Positions 37,037-48,440 of a stretch of 64,000 bases of DNA are shown here, in pieces. A model generated the notes under the pieces. The model was not told the origin of the DNA, did no database searches, and worked only from the letters and a program-made list of their open reading frames with translations. The position numbers were made by a program, and so were the translations under genes. Numbering within the stretch: the first letter of the stretch is position 1; every line of letters begins with the position of its first letter. This DNA comes from Nipponacmea schrenckii (lineage: Eukaryota; Mollusca; Gastropoda; Lottiidae), in NCBI GenBank assembly GCA_030562195.1, contig CM060203.1:12290208-12354207 (forward strand), written 5' to 3'.

Positions 37037-37505
37037 CTTTAATTCGTTTTTTAAATTCCCAATAAATATTCCATCACAATTGTTCATATCGTGATTTCCT
37101 TCATTTAAAATGTTTCCAATATATACACACCCAATACTTCAGACATTAGACCGGATATACACCGTTTTTACCGTTATGAAACCCGCAAGGAGAAATCGTA
37201 TTTGTGACAATATTTCTATTCTTATTATGAAGTGTAGTTATTCAAAATGAATTAATACATGATTACAAATCAGACATTTTTAAGAACTTTCAAACTATTT
37301 GAACACGAAATGACAATATTTAACGTTATTTTTCAACGAAAAGAATTTTGGAATTGTTCGGACACCTGTTTTTCCCCTCGAGTCACTCGGAAGTGACGGA
37401 ATTTAATAGATTCTCTACTCCAATGTGTTTTAGTTGAAGAAATGTCAAAATTTCAATCAAGAAAATAATGACTTGAAGATCCTGAATTTTTTTGTAATTG
37501 TTCAG
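37037..37505. promoter_or_regulatory. Candidate bidirectional promoter and two divergent non-coding first exons
   Basis: On the minus strand a donor (AAAG|GTATGT, exon edge at 37037) points towards MGAT5. On the plus strand a donor (TTCAG|GTATGT, exon edge at 37505) points towards the 38252 gene. Between them is CGGAAGTGACG (37388-37398), an ETS site fused to a CRE half-site, a composite typical of metazoan housekeeping promoters. The arrangement suggests divergent transcription of MGAT5 and the downstream gene. Start sites are not visible; inference. Confidence 0.4.
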
Positions 37506-38221
37506 GTATGTTTGCTTTTTAGATATATAAAGTCATTTTGACTACATTTCATTACTTTCATTGGCTTGTCAAAAACTTGAAAAAAGCTTTTGAATTTTCA
37601 GTGTAAACACAGTGTAAGGGTGGTAACTCGTTAATTAAAACAATTTTTCAGACCACAGTTAACTAAGCAGTTAACCAACCTCTTATATTTCTACTATGGA
37701 TACAATTGATTATGTTATGTTTAATTGCTTAATACTGGTATATCATAAAATTTGACTGGCTGGGAAATTTTTTTGTAATATCAAAGTATAACTGATCGTC
37801 TTAGAATGAATGTCTTTAGGTTGATAAAAATTTAGTATACTTATATCATATAATATTTATTTTGAAAAGAAACACATTTCTCCTAAAAAAAAATGGGAGA
37901 AATTAAAAATAAAACTTTTTACTTTGTTCAGACAGTAGTGAAAATTCTGACCAATTTTCTTGAAATTCTGTAATTTTAGTATGTGGAAGGGCTACTTGTA
38001 AATTGTAAAGAAATACTTAAACCAATAATTTTTGCTTGAAAATTTAATTTTTGTGAATTGACTCAAAGAAAGGCACCAGGCACATGACACAAGAACTGGA
38101 ATGGGCATGATTTATAAAGTCTGTTATTGTTCATTTTTTTTCTTAAAGGTGTATATAATTTATCTCAAGTAACTGTAACAAACAAAGGGAAGTAAGTCTT
38201 GTTATTTCATCTTAATTTCAG
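37506..38221. other. 5' UTR intron of the plus-strand gene
   Basis: AT-rich sequence between the candidate 5' exon and the acceptor TAATTTCAG at 38221. No other signal. Confidence 0.4.
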
Positions 38222-38251
38222 ACTACAAATAATTCAATTGATCCATGCACC

Positions 38252-41200
38252 ATGAAATCTACTAAAATAAGAGATAAAGAGCCATTCACTGTTCATGAAA
38301 CTGAGAAACTGAAGAGTCCTATAAGGTATGACTTTTGGGTGATTTTTTAATATAGAAGTATAAAGTATTTTATGTGATGCGGAGTATGATAAATAAGAAA
38401 TTTTTGTCCAAAATTAGGTCAATAAAGTTCATAATAGAATGTAATGGACTGATTAGTAAGTATTGAACTCTAAGGTACATATATACAAAGTAAATTTTCA
38501 GATCAAACAACAGACTAATTATTTTCTGGATTTCAGGTCAAAGGATGAAGGTTACTATTTTGAAAAACTCAGTAAGATTAGAAAAAGAAGAGAATCAGTA
38601 GAAAGCAGCAAGGTAAGTCAATGTGATTAAGTAATACATCTACACTTTCAGGAATATTGAATAATGATTATCCAAAACAATCAAAAACATTTTTTTGAAG
38701 ACTGAATAAGTTGGCTTACAACAAAATACCCCTGGTTCACTTCTTGATTTCTTTCCAAAACTGCCACTATAGGCTACCCCTCAGGCATGAAGGTTGCCTA
38801 GGGGTCTCAAGGGGAGGGGTCAAATTTTTGATATCTTATAACCTGCAGTTAAATTTGAAGTAAATATAAATTTAAGTACTTTAATGTGCTGTTTTAAAAT
38901 CACAAGCATTCTCTGACTTGAAACCACTTGACTAGAAACATGATATGATAATTTTCTAAACAGTAATATGTTTGAAGAATAGAGCTGTTAAGTTTTCTGT
39001 TATATCTGATTGAAAAGCCTGATATCTGTACTGGTACTGTATGAACCCTGCGTGGAACTAACTATCATATCATGTGATATTCTGTTACTATTTATAGCCT
39101 CACAGACACCACTCTAAAATTCCTTTATCTCCAACTTTTATAACATTAAGACATTTTTATCATGTTTATAGTGTTTCATTTTTGTTTTTTAAACTGTTGT
39201 TGAATTGATATCGTTCAAGGAGAATTGTAAGTTTTCTTTGTTTTATTTGCATGATCTTTAAGGAAATAGGAGGGGAAAATTTGGGAAAGTTGTAGTTTTT
39301 AGTTATCTAAGTGTGTATTAAGTAATTTATATAGTAAATGAAAAGAATGGAGTTTTACGTCCCACTCTTCTGCACCTTATGGGCTAATGAAGACAGGCAA
39401 CGTCATGCAGTATGCAATGAGGGAAATTTTGCCAGAACAGCAGCATTATTCTACTCTTTTTGTGATTTCCAACTCTTGAGGGGAAGTAATATAGTAAATA
39501 AGTGATAGGTTAATTTGAGTTTTCTAGTTCACAAGGAGTAAACTGATGGTGTATAAAACGGACATTATCTTTTGACAAATAGTGTCAAGTCAATATTATA
39601 AACTGACAGGCTAATTCAGCAGAAAGATAAAGCCTATATAAGCAAACAGGAATCCCTTCAAAAAAATCCATGATCAACATATAGTGAAATAAACATGGAG
39701 CTCTGACCACTGACATTGGTTTCAATACAAACAAACAACAGGTCTAGTTTCTATACTCTTTAATAAAACGGGTAAAAAACTCAGACCTAATAAGTTATCT
39801 TCCCCTGATTATTTTCACACAATCTGAAAACAGACATTATTTTATCAGTTTTAATGTTAGAAACATGGAGGTAAATTTAAGATTGACACCACCACCTGCA
39901 CACTTCTACACTTTATCTTAACTTCTCTACAAATTGAATAAACACTCACACAATAAATATCATACATAAAGATATCAAAACATAGAATCAGAAAATGAAA
40001 TGAAATAGAGTTTTATATCCTGATGCACTTTACTTATGAGCTCAGGGTGTGTATATTTAAGATTCCCAGATTTTTGGTAATGACAAAAAGATTGGCTAAT
40101 GATGCTTTCCTAGCACAATTCCTCTTATTGCCTGTTTTCATTAGTCTATGGGTGCAGAAAAAGGACCTAAAACTCAGTTCATTTCATTTTACCTATAGGC
40201 TGATGAGATAAAATTGATATTAATATTCTTAATTCTACTAGGTTTTTGTTGGCTATGAAATGCTATATAGAATGTGCTCTATGTCTTTTAGGGCTGATGA
40301 AATGAAATTAATAATGACATTAAATGATTTACTGTACTCTATGAATAAGTAGTTTACTACAGGGCTGTTGATTTGGCCAAGATGACCGGTTGCAAATAGG
40401 CTCCACCGGACATCAAGTATAGGTCAGTGACATTGAAAAAAAAATAATTAAAAAATTAAATTACCCAAGAATCACGTTTAGTCAATGAGACTCCTAACAC
40501 TATCGGTCAATTAATTTAGTTAATTAAGGGTTTGATGGTAAGAGGTTTATTGACAATTATTAATCAGCTGCCGGAAACGCTTCCAGTTCCAGTTCAAAGA
40601 GATCGACCATCTCAAACTACTTACTTACTACTTACTATCAGTTTAATGAAATGAATTTGAGTATTACATCTTACACATTATAAGACTGATGAAACAGAAG
40701 GCTATAAAACTGCCCAGTCAGAAATACATGTATAAGTCCAGTTTTTTGAAGCTCACACTGTGTGGAATTTTGACTTACAGAGTCTATTGGGTTCTGTTTT
40801 AATAATTTGAAATGTTTTAACTTTGATATAAGAGAAAAAGCCTGTTATATGTGTATTTATTGTACAAGTTCTACCAAGTACTAATAGAATGCACATGCTT
40901 TACATGTCTTGTGTACCTGAGATAGAATTACTATGGTATGTTTTCATCTGGTGCTAGAATGTATGAACACACTAATTATTCTTCTACATTCTTCAAATTT
41001 TTACTCCATCTAATGTTTCATATACTGGTAGTTCCACCTTTTCTGACTGTCTGTATAGAGGTGATATAGAAAAGGAGCACTATTTAAATATTGGTTCTGA
41101 TTTGCTAATATTCCCTGTGTTTTTTGGTTAATAGTTTTGATGGGCTTAATAATTATGTCTTTAGGTCTGAAATGATGTTTCTAATAGGTATATAATAACA

Positions 41201-44200
41201 TGCAGCACATAGACATTAAAGAAAATATTAGAATGACATGGTATTTTGAATAAAATACACTTTCAATACTCTTCTTCTCTAATCATACAGGAAAACTGTA
41301 ATAATATACTTGTATTTTATTCTGATTACAAATAGTGGACAAGGATTTTTAATACATAATTGTCAACAGAGATTTTTAATACATAATGGTCAACAGGGAT
41401 TTTTGATACATAATTGTCAACAGGGATTTTTAATACATAGTTGTCGACAAGGATTGTTAATAAATAATTGTCAACAGGGATGTTTGATACATAATTGTCA
41501 ACAGGGATTTTTAATACATAGTTGTTGACAAGGATTTTTGATACATAATTGTCAACAGGGATTTTTGATACATAATTGTCAACAGGGATTTTTAATACAT
41601 AGTTGTCGACAAGGATTGTTAATAAATAATTGTCAACAGGGATGTTTGATACATAATTGTCAACAGGGATTTTTAATACATAATTGTCGACAAGGATTGT
41701 TAATAAATAATTGTCAACAGGGATGTTTGATACATAATTGTCAACAGGGATATTTAATACATAGTTGTCGACAAGGATTGTTAATAAATAATTGTCAACA
41801 GGGATGTTTGATACATAATTGTCAACAGGGATTTTTAATACATAATTGTCAACAAGGATTGTTAACAAATAATTGTCAACAGGGATGTTTGATACATAAT
41901 TGTCAACAGGGATTTTTAATACATAGTTGTCGACAAGGATTTTTAATACATATCAATGATAAAAGTTCTTTATCTTCAAATCCTAGATAATTTTTTGTTA
42001 CAACTCTTCTATTGGATAGAACTGATCCAGAACTGGAGAAAACTTCTAATAGATCAGTATATATAACATAAGAAACAAGTCTTATAGGGATTGTAAAGGG
42101 GTTTTTTGTCTGTGGTTCCTGCAATTCCACAAAAAATGTTTGATAAGGTCATTAATCACATAAGGGTCTTATAATTTATAAATTATAAATATTCTAAATG
42201 TTGAGGTCATCAAGCAACTTAGTTTTATAGCAGAAACCACAGATGTATGATTAAAACTTGATCGTATCTGTGTCCCTTATTAACTCCTTTTAAAGACGTA
42301 GATAGATTATATATGATAGAATGAGGTTAATCTAACATGATTTCTATTTTGAAGGATTAATTTATCATTAAACTGATCACGTTGATAGTTGTGATAAATA
42401 TCCTAGGAGTTATAATATTATTGTGATTGATATAATCTAATTATCATGATATAAACATGACAGAATTTATAGAAATTGATGAGTATTTAGTCTTTGTAAT
42501 GGGTCAGTCAGATTTCTTGGTCAAGTTTGCTAGAGGACTCTTAAGGTGCATTTTGTTTCATTCAAGCTTGGACAACCATCATCTGCATTACACCCAACTA
42601 ACACATCCTGCTTCAACCTGATGTTACAAATGATTCTACAACATTTAAATGATGACATCATCAATCTGTACACAATAAGAATAAAACTGAGCAGTTAGGT
42701 TATCATCGAACACAATGATTTTAGTGTTCCACCCCGTGATTTAGTCTTAAGGTTTAGGTTTAGATAACCTTTTTGTAAGCTTTTTACCTAGATTAATCGC
42801 ATTACTTTATTATGTAGAATCTTGATTGTATCTAAGATAAATATTTGAGAAACTCCTGATTTAGAAGGAGATATCTCTGTCAAAAAAGCATCCATAAGCT
42901 CTCAAGATCAAAATATACTTCCACAATCTTCAATCTGTTTCTAACTGTCAGTGCCGCAAGTGGAAAATAATTTTAATCATTCAAATGGGGCAATAAGCAG
43001 AGGGCCATTGTGAATCTAGAGATATAGAAATTGTCTTGGCTCTTTGCATGATGCGACCGGTTTTCATAATCAATCAAGTAGTATGAAAAACATAATTTTA
43101 TTTTATTATATCTTCATTAAAAACTAATAGTGATAATATATGTTTAACACTTGTGTAGTAAAAATGTGTCTACCATTTAAACTGATTAGCACAATGTAAA
43201 TTGTTAAGACCTTGTGTACAATAAAACCTACAAATTGTCCAACATTCAATCATTCATGATTTAAACCATGTATATGTACAATACAACTTTAAAAGGTTTT
43301 TTACTGTACAAACTAATGAATATAATATAAACTGGTACAAGTATTTTGTGAAAATTGCATTTCGATACATCTTAACTTACAGAGACTAAAATGAGATTTC
43401 TTTGACCTGTGTAATGTCTAATCGAATAACAAATTGACCAACTGAACTTATAAAACCTTTGTTTTTATCAATGAAAGTATCCCAGAAAATGAAATCATCC
43501 CATCCGAGACGATGACAATTGATATCTAATGTCTTGTTATTTCTTGTTCTAGTTATAGTTGTACCACCATCATTCATATTCAATAAACTGACTTTGCAAT
43601 CAATGATACAATTTTTTAGTTTGGGATTATCAGATGGAAATATTTGGATACCAATGCCTAAGTAACCAGTATTATACTTTCTTACAACACAACTCCACAC
43701 AATATCATTATTAGTATATTTATCTTTACTGTAATAGAAAGTCTCTTCTTCTTTAATATCATTCAAATTAAATCTAAAACAATTCAGCTTATATAAGTAA
43801 GCAGATTTTGTTATAACAGAACCCAACATATCTATATCTACAGTAAAATTCTTCTCTCTCCAGTCCTTATACTGGTACACTTCTGATGTGTAATCCTTCA
43901 TTGCATCACACAGTTGTTCAAGCTGTTTTATTTTGGGAAGTGAAGCTAAGATTTGAACACAGCTATCTTCTGTTAAAGATGGAAGGTTTGTTTTCAGATC
44001 AAGATTGAAAGTTTTAATTTGCTCCATGACCTTCTCTCTAGTTTCTGTCAGTTGTATTTCTGTTTGATCCCCATGATCTCTGATCTCAATCTGGACTTTC
44101 TCACTCTTTTCTTTAATCTCCTCTATAATTCTCTCAGTTTGTTTGGATATTCTTCTACATGCATCTTCAACGAAACATTTCAGGTTTTCACTTGTTTCTA

Positions 44201-47059
44201 GCAAGGCTGCATAAGTTTTTTCTAAGTTTTCAATTTTATTTTTAATGAATTCCTCTGAGGTTAAAACCAGTTCTGTTGCCTTTTCTTTTGCAGTTTCATT
44301 TTCAATATCTATAAAGTCATGACCATTGTGCTGGGTTATAAAACATTTACTACATACCAAAGTTTTGCAAAGGATACAATAATACTCAACCTCTCTCAAA
44401 CTGTGATGAGGGCAGTATTGTTTTACCATAGAAGAAGATTCTTTTGCTGATTCTGTTTTGTCTAATGTTGTTAAACTAGGTTGTTCTGTTGTATCCAATG
44501 TTGTTAAACTAGGTTGTTGTGTTGTATCCAATGTTGGAAAACTAGGTTGTTCTGTTGTATCCAATGTTGTTAAACTAGGTTGTTCTGTAGTATCCAATGT
44601 TGTACCAACCTGTTGTGTTGTATCCAATGTTGGTAAATTGTGTTGTTGTTTTGTATCTTGTGATATAATTTCGCCAGTGACTGATGTCGTATCTAATGAT
44701 ACTAATGATATAATTTCGCTAGTAACATGTGTTGAATCGAGTGATGTTGTTGAACTAGGTTGATGTGTTGTATTGGATGGTGTTGTTGTTTGAGCTATAT
44801 AGTTGGTAGTAAACATCTTAGCACCACCAACTGGTATAGTTACATCCTGTCCACACAATGGACATGGAAATATCTCTATCTTATCATCAATATAGCGTTG
44901 TATGCAGTCAAGACAAAAGGTGTGTCCACAGGGCAAAAATTTAGGAATTTTGAAATCTTCACAACAAATGGAACATTCAGGTCTGTTACTTGGTGAACCT
45001 GAAGCCATTTTTTTTTTCTAGGTTTGTCTCTGCACTTGTGTTAACCTGGTTGTTATGATGACCTAGTTCAGATTCAGTTTGTAATATGCACAAAATATAT
45101 CCATAGGATATTCTACCAAGAGATATAATGAAAAATTGTAGTCCTTCCTAACACGTACTGAAGATGTCCTAGTTGAAAATAGAACACTTATCTATAACAC
45201 ATACGAAAGATGTCCTTGTTGAAAATAGAATATTCACAAAATCACTGTTAAGTTTTCAAGGTTTTAAACATTTTGGGAGATAAAACACATCCATTTTAAT
45301 CTGTTGTCTTCAAACAATCAAGCTGATATTAACCAGGCAAACAATGAGATACATTTCCAAGAAATTATTATGACATTTCTCTGTACTAATGTTTCTAAGT
45401 ATCTAGCTATTTATAGCCACTATAGAAATTGACATGTTAAATAGGCCATATAAGGCATTGCTATCATTTAACTTATGTAAAGTAATTTTTGTTGGTGTAA
45501 TATTACTCTCAATGGCCTGTAATAAAAAATATACACTCGGTAATCTTCTTTTATAAGAAATGTTGCAATTGTTGAAATATTGCAGTCAAGACCTAGCTAT
45601 AGTTTTCTGGATTAGTCTAGGGTTGAGTTTTTAATTTAGGTTCTTCACATGATGGGCGACCGGGGAATAACATGGAGGATAATCCAAAATTTGGCAAAAA
45701 AATTATTTTGGGTGTGAAAGTTTGAGGAAGTAGCCATGTTCCCAGTATTCAATTTTTAAAAAACTTTTAAAAAAAAATTAAGAAATACTTAAATTTAGGA
45801 CAGCCATTAGGCTAACGATCTGCAGTGTATAAGCTGCTTTACTGCTTGATTTAAAGTAAGTTTTCTGTGGACATAAAGAGCCATGAATTTTTTAAATGAG
45901 TAAAAAGCAACATAAAGTTTTGAAGATAATGATATCAATTCTAGTATTTTATCTGACCATTGTATTATTTAATTCAATTATGGGAGAAACAATATAATGG
46001 TTTTTGGATTTCTTTACCAAGATCAGTAGTGTATATTAAACATTTTTCGGGGCAAAACTTATAAGAATTATTTATAAAGCAATGTATGACTGCAGTAACA
46101 GATCTGTACTTAATCTTCAATAATGAACTAATTGGCTTTAAGGTTAATGTTTATAGAACCTTAATGTCACATGTCTACATATATATAATGGCATAGAAAT
46201 ACCGCAATATTCCCCTGGTAACTATTACAATATTATATTTCTTTACACCTTTACCACTTTCTGTCTTCCTTGGGATGAATAAATCTTACTTTATTTCTCC
46301 CTTATTCATATCACATTTCTATCAAATTATGCAGAGAGATTATATCCATTTTTAAAGCTAAATGGAATAATAGTGCCTGGACGTAGTTGGCTATGGTATT
46401 TGGTACTGTATGTTATTGAAACTCCAGCCTTGGTTATATTTAAACTATTATACTGAATTTAACAATAGAATTTACCTTGTTATTTATTAAAGAAGGTGTT
46501 ATGCAATAAGCTATTCCCTTGTGTTCCTTTGTACATGTAACAGTAAAATTTATTAAGATCAATATTTATAATGGGTTGATTTTGGTTTTGAATAAAGAAC
46601 TTAATTGTTCTCTAATATTAAAGAGTCTCAAACTGGTCAAATCAGGGAATTTATTCTTGAAAACTTAGGTTTAGATAAAGTCCATATTTTAAATAATTCA
46701 ATTATCTGACTGGAAAAATTATCTTAAGTTAAGTTTTTGAGAATAAGGCCCCAGGATAATTCTTACTACATGTCAATAAGAAGGCTCAAATTTGATGGTA
46801 AGATGTGAGCACTAACCTTCACTAACCATTCCATTTTCTGAGACTATGTTTAATTAATGGCAACTAGAACACCATTGATCCCATTTCATTGTATTTCATT
46901 ATCTAATCCAAAATATTATTTTTTTTTTCATTGCAGAATGTACATGAAAGTGGGAATATGGAGAGAGAAAATCACCAGAGTAAAGATGGCTTACGTAAAA
47001 CTGTGGTCACTATACAGAAAGAATTCACACGTTTAAAAACAGATCGTACTAAAACCCAG
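38252..47059 (+). CDS. Unrecognised gene, first three coding exons (basic, coiled-coil-like N terminus)
   Basis: Exons 38252-38325, 38537-38612 and 46937-47059 join in frame (phases 2, 0, 0) with good sites: CTTAATTTCAG before the first, TTTCAG|GTCAAAGG before the second, and a T-rich TTGCAG before the third; donors AG|GTATGA, AAG|GTAAGT and CAG|GTCAGT. Translation starts at 38252 (an upstream ATG at 38245 is closed by a stop after six codons) and gives 91 residues in the window, beginning MKSTKIRDKEPF. It is highly charged and lysine-rich (KLSKIRKRRESVESSK), and the third exon has heptad-like spacing (LRKTVVTIQKEFTRLKTDRT) suggesting a coiled coil. No signal peptide. I recognise no family. 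The rest must lie downstream; no convincing further exon is seen before 64000, so the next intron would exceed 16 kb. The second coding intron (8.3 kb) holds a minisatellite and, on the other strand, the TRIM-like gene. Confidence 0.6.
38613..41329. other. Coding intron 2 of the plus-strand gene, left part
   Basis: No exon or defined repeat. Phrases such as GGAGTTTTACGTCC (about 39350) and AGAGTTTTATATCC (about 40008) resemble TAGTTTAACGTCCTATC at 11828 and may be remnants of one dispersed repeat. Confidence 0.5.
41330..41950. repeat. Minisatellite, 27-bp unit, about 23 copies
   Basis: The unit is GTCAACAGGGATTTTTAATA plus CATAATT. Variant units (GTCGACAAGGATTGTTAATA, GGATGTTTGATA) alternate in a fixed order, giving a higher-order period of about 108-135 bp. 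As 27 is divisible by three, stop-free frames run on both strands (41310-41990 plus, 41326-41868 minus); these are artefacts. Confidence 0.96.
41951..43385. other. Intronic sequence between the minisatellite and the TRIM-like gene
   Basis: AT-rich. A TTTATT at 43102-43107 (AATAAA on the minus strand) about 280 bp past the TRIM-like stop may be its polyadenylation signal. Nothing else recognised. Confidence 0.45.
43386..45008 (-). CDS. RING / B-box / coiled-coil / MATH protein (TRIM37-like architecture), single exon
   Basis: 540 aa, probable E3 ubiquitin ligase. RING finger at residues 12-52 with C12, C15, C27, H29, C32, C35, C49 and C52. A Ser/Thr/Gln-rich linker (about 70-190) contains five or six imperfect repeats of TTLDTTEQPSL. 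B-box 2 at 199-230: C199, H202, C211, C214, C219, C222, H227, H230. Coiled coil about 235-335 (ISKQTERIIEEIKEKSEKVQ). The C-terminal 130 residues look like a MATH/TRAF domain: FRFNLNDI, VWSCVVRKYNTGYLGIGIQI, then LGWDDFIFWD and the closing GFISSVGQFVIRLDI. RBCC-MATH is the arrangement of TRIM37. The whole coding region is one exon, unlike its neighbours, and lies antisense inside an intron of the 38252 gene; a retrocopy-derived member of an expanded family is possible. The first ATG (45008) gives MASGSPSNRPEC just before the RING. No orthology to a named TRIM is claimed. Confidence 0.9.
   Translation of the reverse strand: MASGSPSNRPECSICCEDFKIPKFLPCGHTFCLDCIQRYIDDKIEIFPCPLCGQDVTIPVGGAKMFTTNYIAQTTTPSNTTHQPSSTTSLDSTHVTSEIISLVSLDTTSVTGEIISQDTKQQHNLPTLDTTQQVGTTLDTTEQPSLTTLDTTEQPSFPTLDTTQQPSLTTLDTTEQPSLTTLDKTESAKESSSMVKQYCPHHSLREVEYYCILCKTLVCSKCFITQHNGHDFIDIENETAKEKATELVLTSEEFIKNKIENLEKTYAALLETSENLKCFVEDACRRISKQTERIIEEIKEKSEKVQIEIRDHGDQTEIQLTETREKVMEQIKTFNLDLKTNLPSLTEDSCVQILASLPKIKQLEQLCDAMKDYTSEVYQYKDWREKNFTVDIDMLGSVITKSAYLYKLNCFRFNLNDIKEEETFYYSKDKYTNNDIVWSCVVRKYNTGYLGIGIQIFPSDNPKLKNCIIDCKVSLLNMNDGGTTITRTRNNKTLDINCHRLGWDDFIFWDTFIDKNKGFISSVGQFVIRLDITQVKEISF
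44450..44640 (-). repeat. Coding tandem repeat in the TRIM-like linker
   Basis: Copies of about 36 bp (CTAGGTTGTTCTGTTGTATC plus CAATGTTGTTAAA on the plus strand) encode TTLDTTEQPSL-type units. 36 bp is a multiple of three, so length changes would keep the frame. Confidence 0.85.
45009..46936. other. Intronic and upstream sequence of the TRIM-like gene
   Basis: Contains a two-copy duplication at about 45130-45230 (GAAGATGTCCTAGTTGAAAATAGAA and GAAAGATGTCCTTGTTGAAA versions). No exon recognised. Confidence 0.55.
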
Positions 47060-48000
47060 GTCAGTCAGTTATTCTGCAGAAATTTATGTGAAAACGTGGT
47101 ACCTATGTACCAATGTATGACTTGTCCATACACACTATACAACATATTTCTTTTCTACAGGCTCCCACACAAGGAGAAAAAATTGCACAACGCTAATTAT
47201 GTTTTTCATTCTTCATGTTTTGAACTGTATCTGTAGTAGTCTGCCATATAGACTGGTTATGTTGTATGATTTACCTGAGACTAGTGCCAGTGAAATGTGC
47301 AACTTGTGAAGTTGGTTGAGCAAATAGTGCCTCTTGGCACTTCAAATTGTGCGCAAACTCATTGATTTTTTAATACAGACTTCTGTAAGGGAGAATAACA
47401 AACCCAAGGACCTTGAATTTTTGACTTAGTTTGAAATGGTCAGTCACTGTTTTAGTTTATCAATGAAAATTGAAGATGTCAATGGTTATCTAATGACCTA
47501 TGAACCTCAACTATAACCTGTTGTATGAGATATCCAGTTTGGTGTCATGACAGGTCATTAATTAGGCTAATTGTTCAATTAATTACTAGGAAAGTGTCAA
47601 GGTATTTTGATATGAAATTATTTGACATGTAAAGATATGTATGTCACATCTCTTGCAGAAATACTGTCTTCTTTCAATCAGAGCTATATGAATGTGTCTC
47701 TCTATATATTTTGCGTGTAATATTTAGTAGCAATGGCTGGTGTGGCAACTGACCATGTATGACCACTCTTCTTGACACATTGATGCCACCTTTCTGTATA
47801 TATATTTTACTTGTATGAAGAGTTCATCAGTTATTACTAATGTATTGCTAAACTCTTCTTTCATATTTCTAGTTTCAGTTTATTTAAAATTTTGTTACTC
47901 AATTTTTTTAATGAAATGAATATTTGTTGAATATGTAGTAAGTATAAGAATACAAGATATGTAAATGCTAAAGCCAGAAAGTTCAATAGAGAGAGGTTTT
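47060..48000. other. Start of a long intron, nothing recognised
   Basis: Follows the 46937-47059 exon. ORF continuation to 47236 is read-through of the splice donor. No repeats defined. Confidence 0.55.
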
Positions 48001-48440
48001 GAGGAAGTTCCATTGAGTTGGAGGTTTTGAGGAAGTTTCACGGACTGACAGGTTTTTTTAGGAAGTTCCATGGAGTGAGAGGTTTTGAGGAAGTTCCATG
48101 GAGTAACAGGTTATGAGGAAGTTCCATGGAGTGAGAGGTTTTGAGGAAGTTCCATGGAGTAACAGGTTATGAGGAAGTTCCATGGAGTGAGAGGTTTTGA
48201 GGAAGTTCCATTGAGTAACAGGTTTTGAGGAAGTTTCATTGAGTAACAGGTTTTGAGGAAGTCTCATGGAGTTGGTGGTTTTTAAGAAGTTCCACAGAAT
48301 GAGATGTTTTACATGACGAGAGAGGTTTAAAGGAAGTTCAATGGACTGAGAGGATCTGAGGATGTTCCACAGGTTTTGAGGAAGTTGCACACAATGAAAG
48401 GTTGTGAGAAAATTCCATAGAGTTAGAGGTTTTTTAAGGA
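48000..48440. repeat. Minisatellite, 28-bp unit, about 15 copies
   Basis: Unit close to GAGGTTTTGAGGAAGTTCCA plus TGGAGTGA; the centre (48060-48230) is most regular and the edges degenerate. Confidence 0.93.

Noticed and set aside
40350..40620. Possible tRNA-derived SINE around GGCCAAGATGACCGGTTGC
   Set aside because: No A-box/B-box pair at proper spacing and no tail found; left as unclassified intron sequence.
41326..41990. Long ORFs on both strands (VDNYVLKIP and NCQQGFLIH repeats)
   Set aside because: Both are readings of the 27-bp minisatellite; simultaneous open frames on two strands mark an artefact.
44458..44996. Plus-strand ORFs opposite the TRIM-like gene (VVSNVVKLGCS)
   Set aside because: Antisense shadows of the coding linker repeat and RING region.
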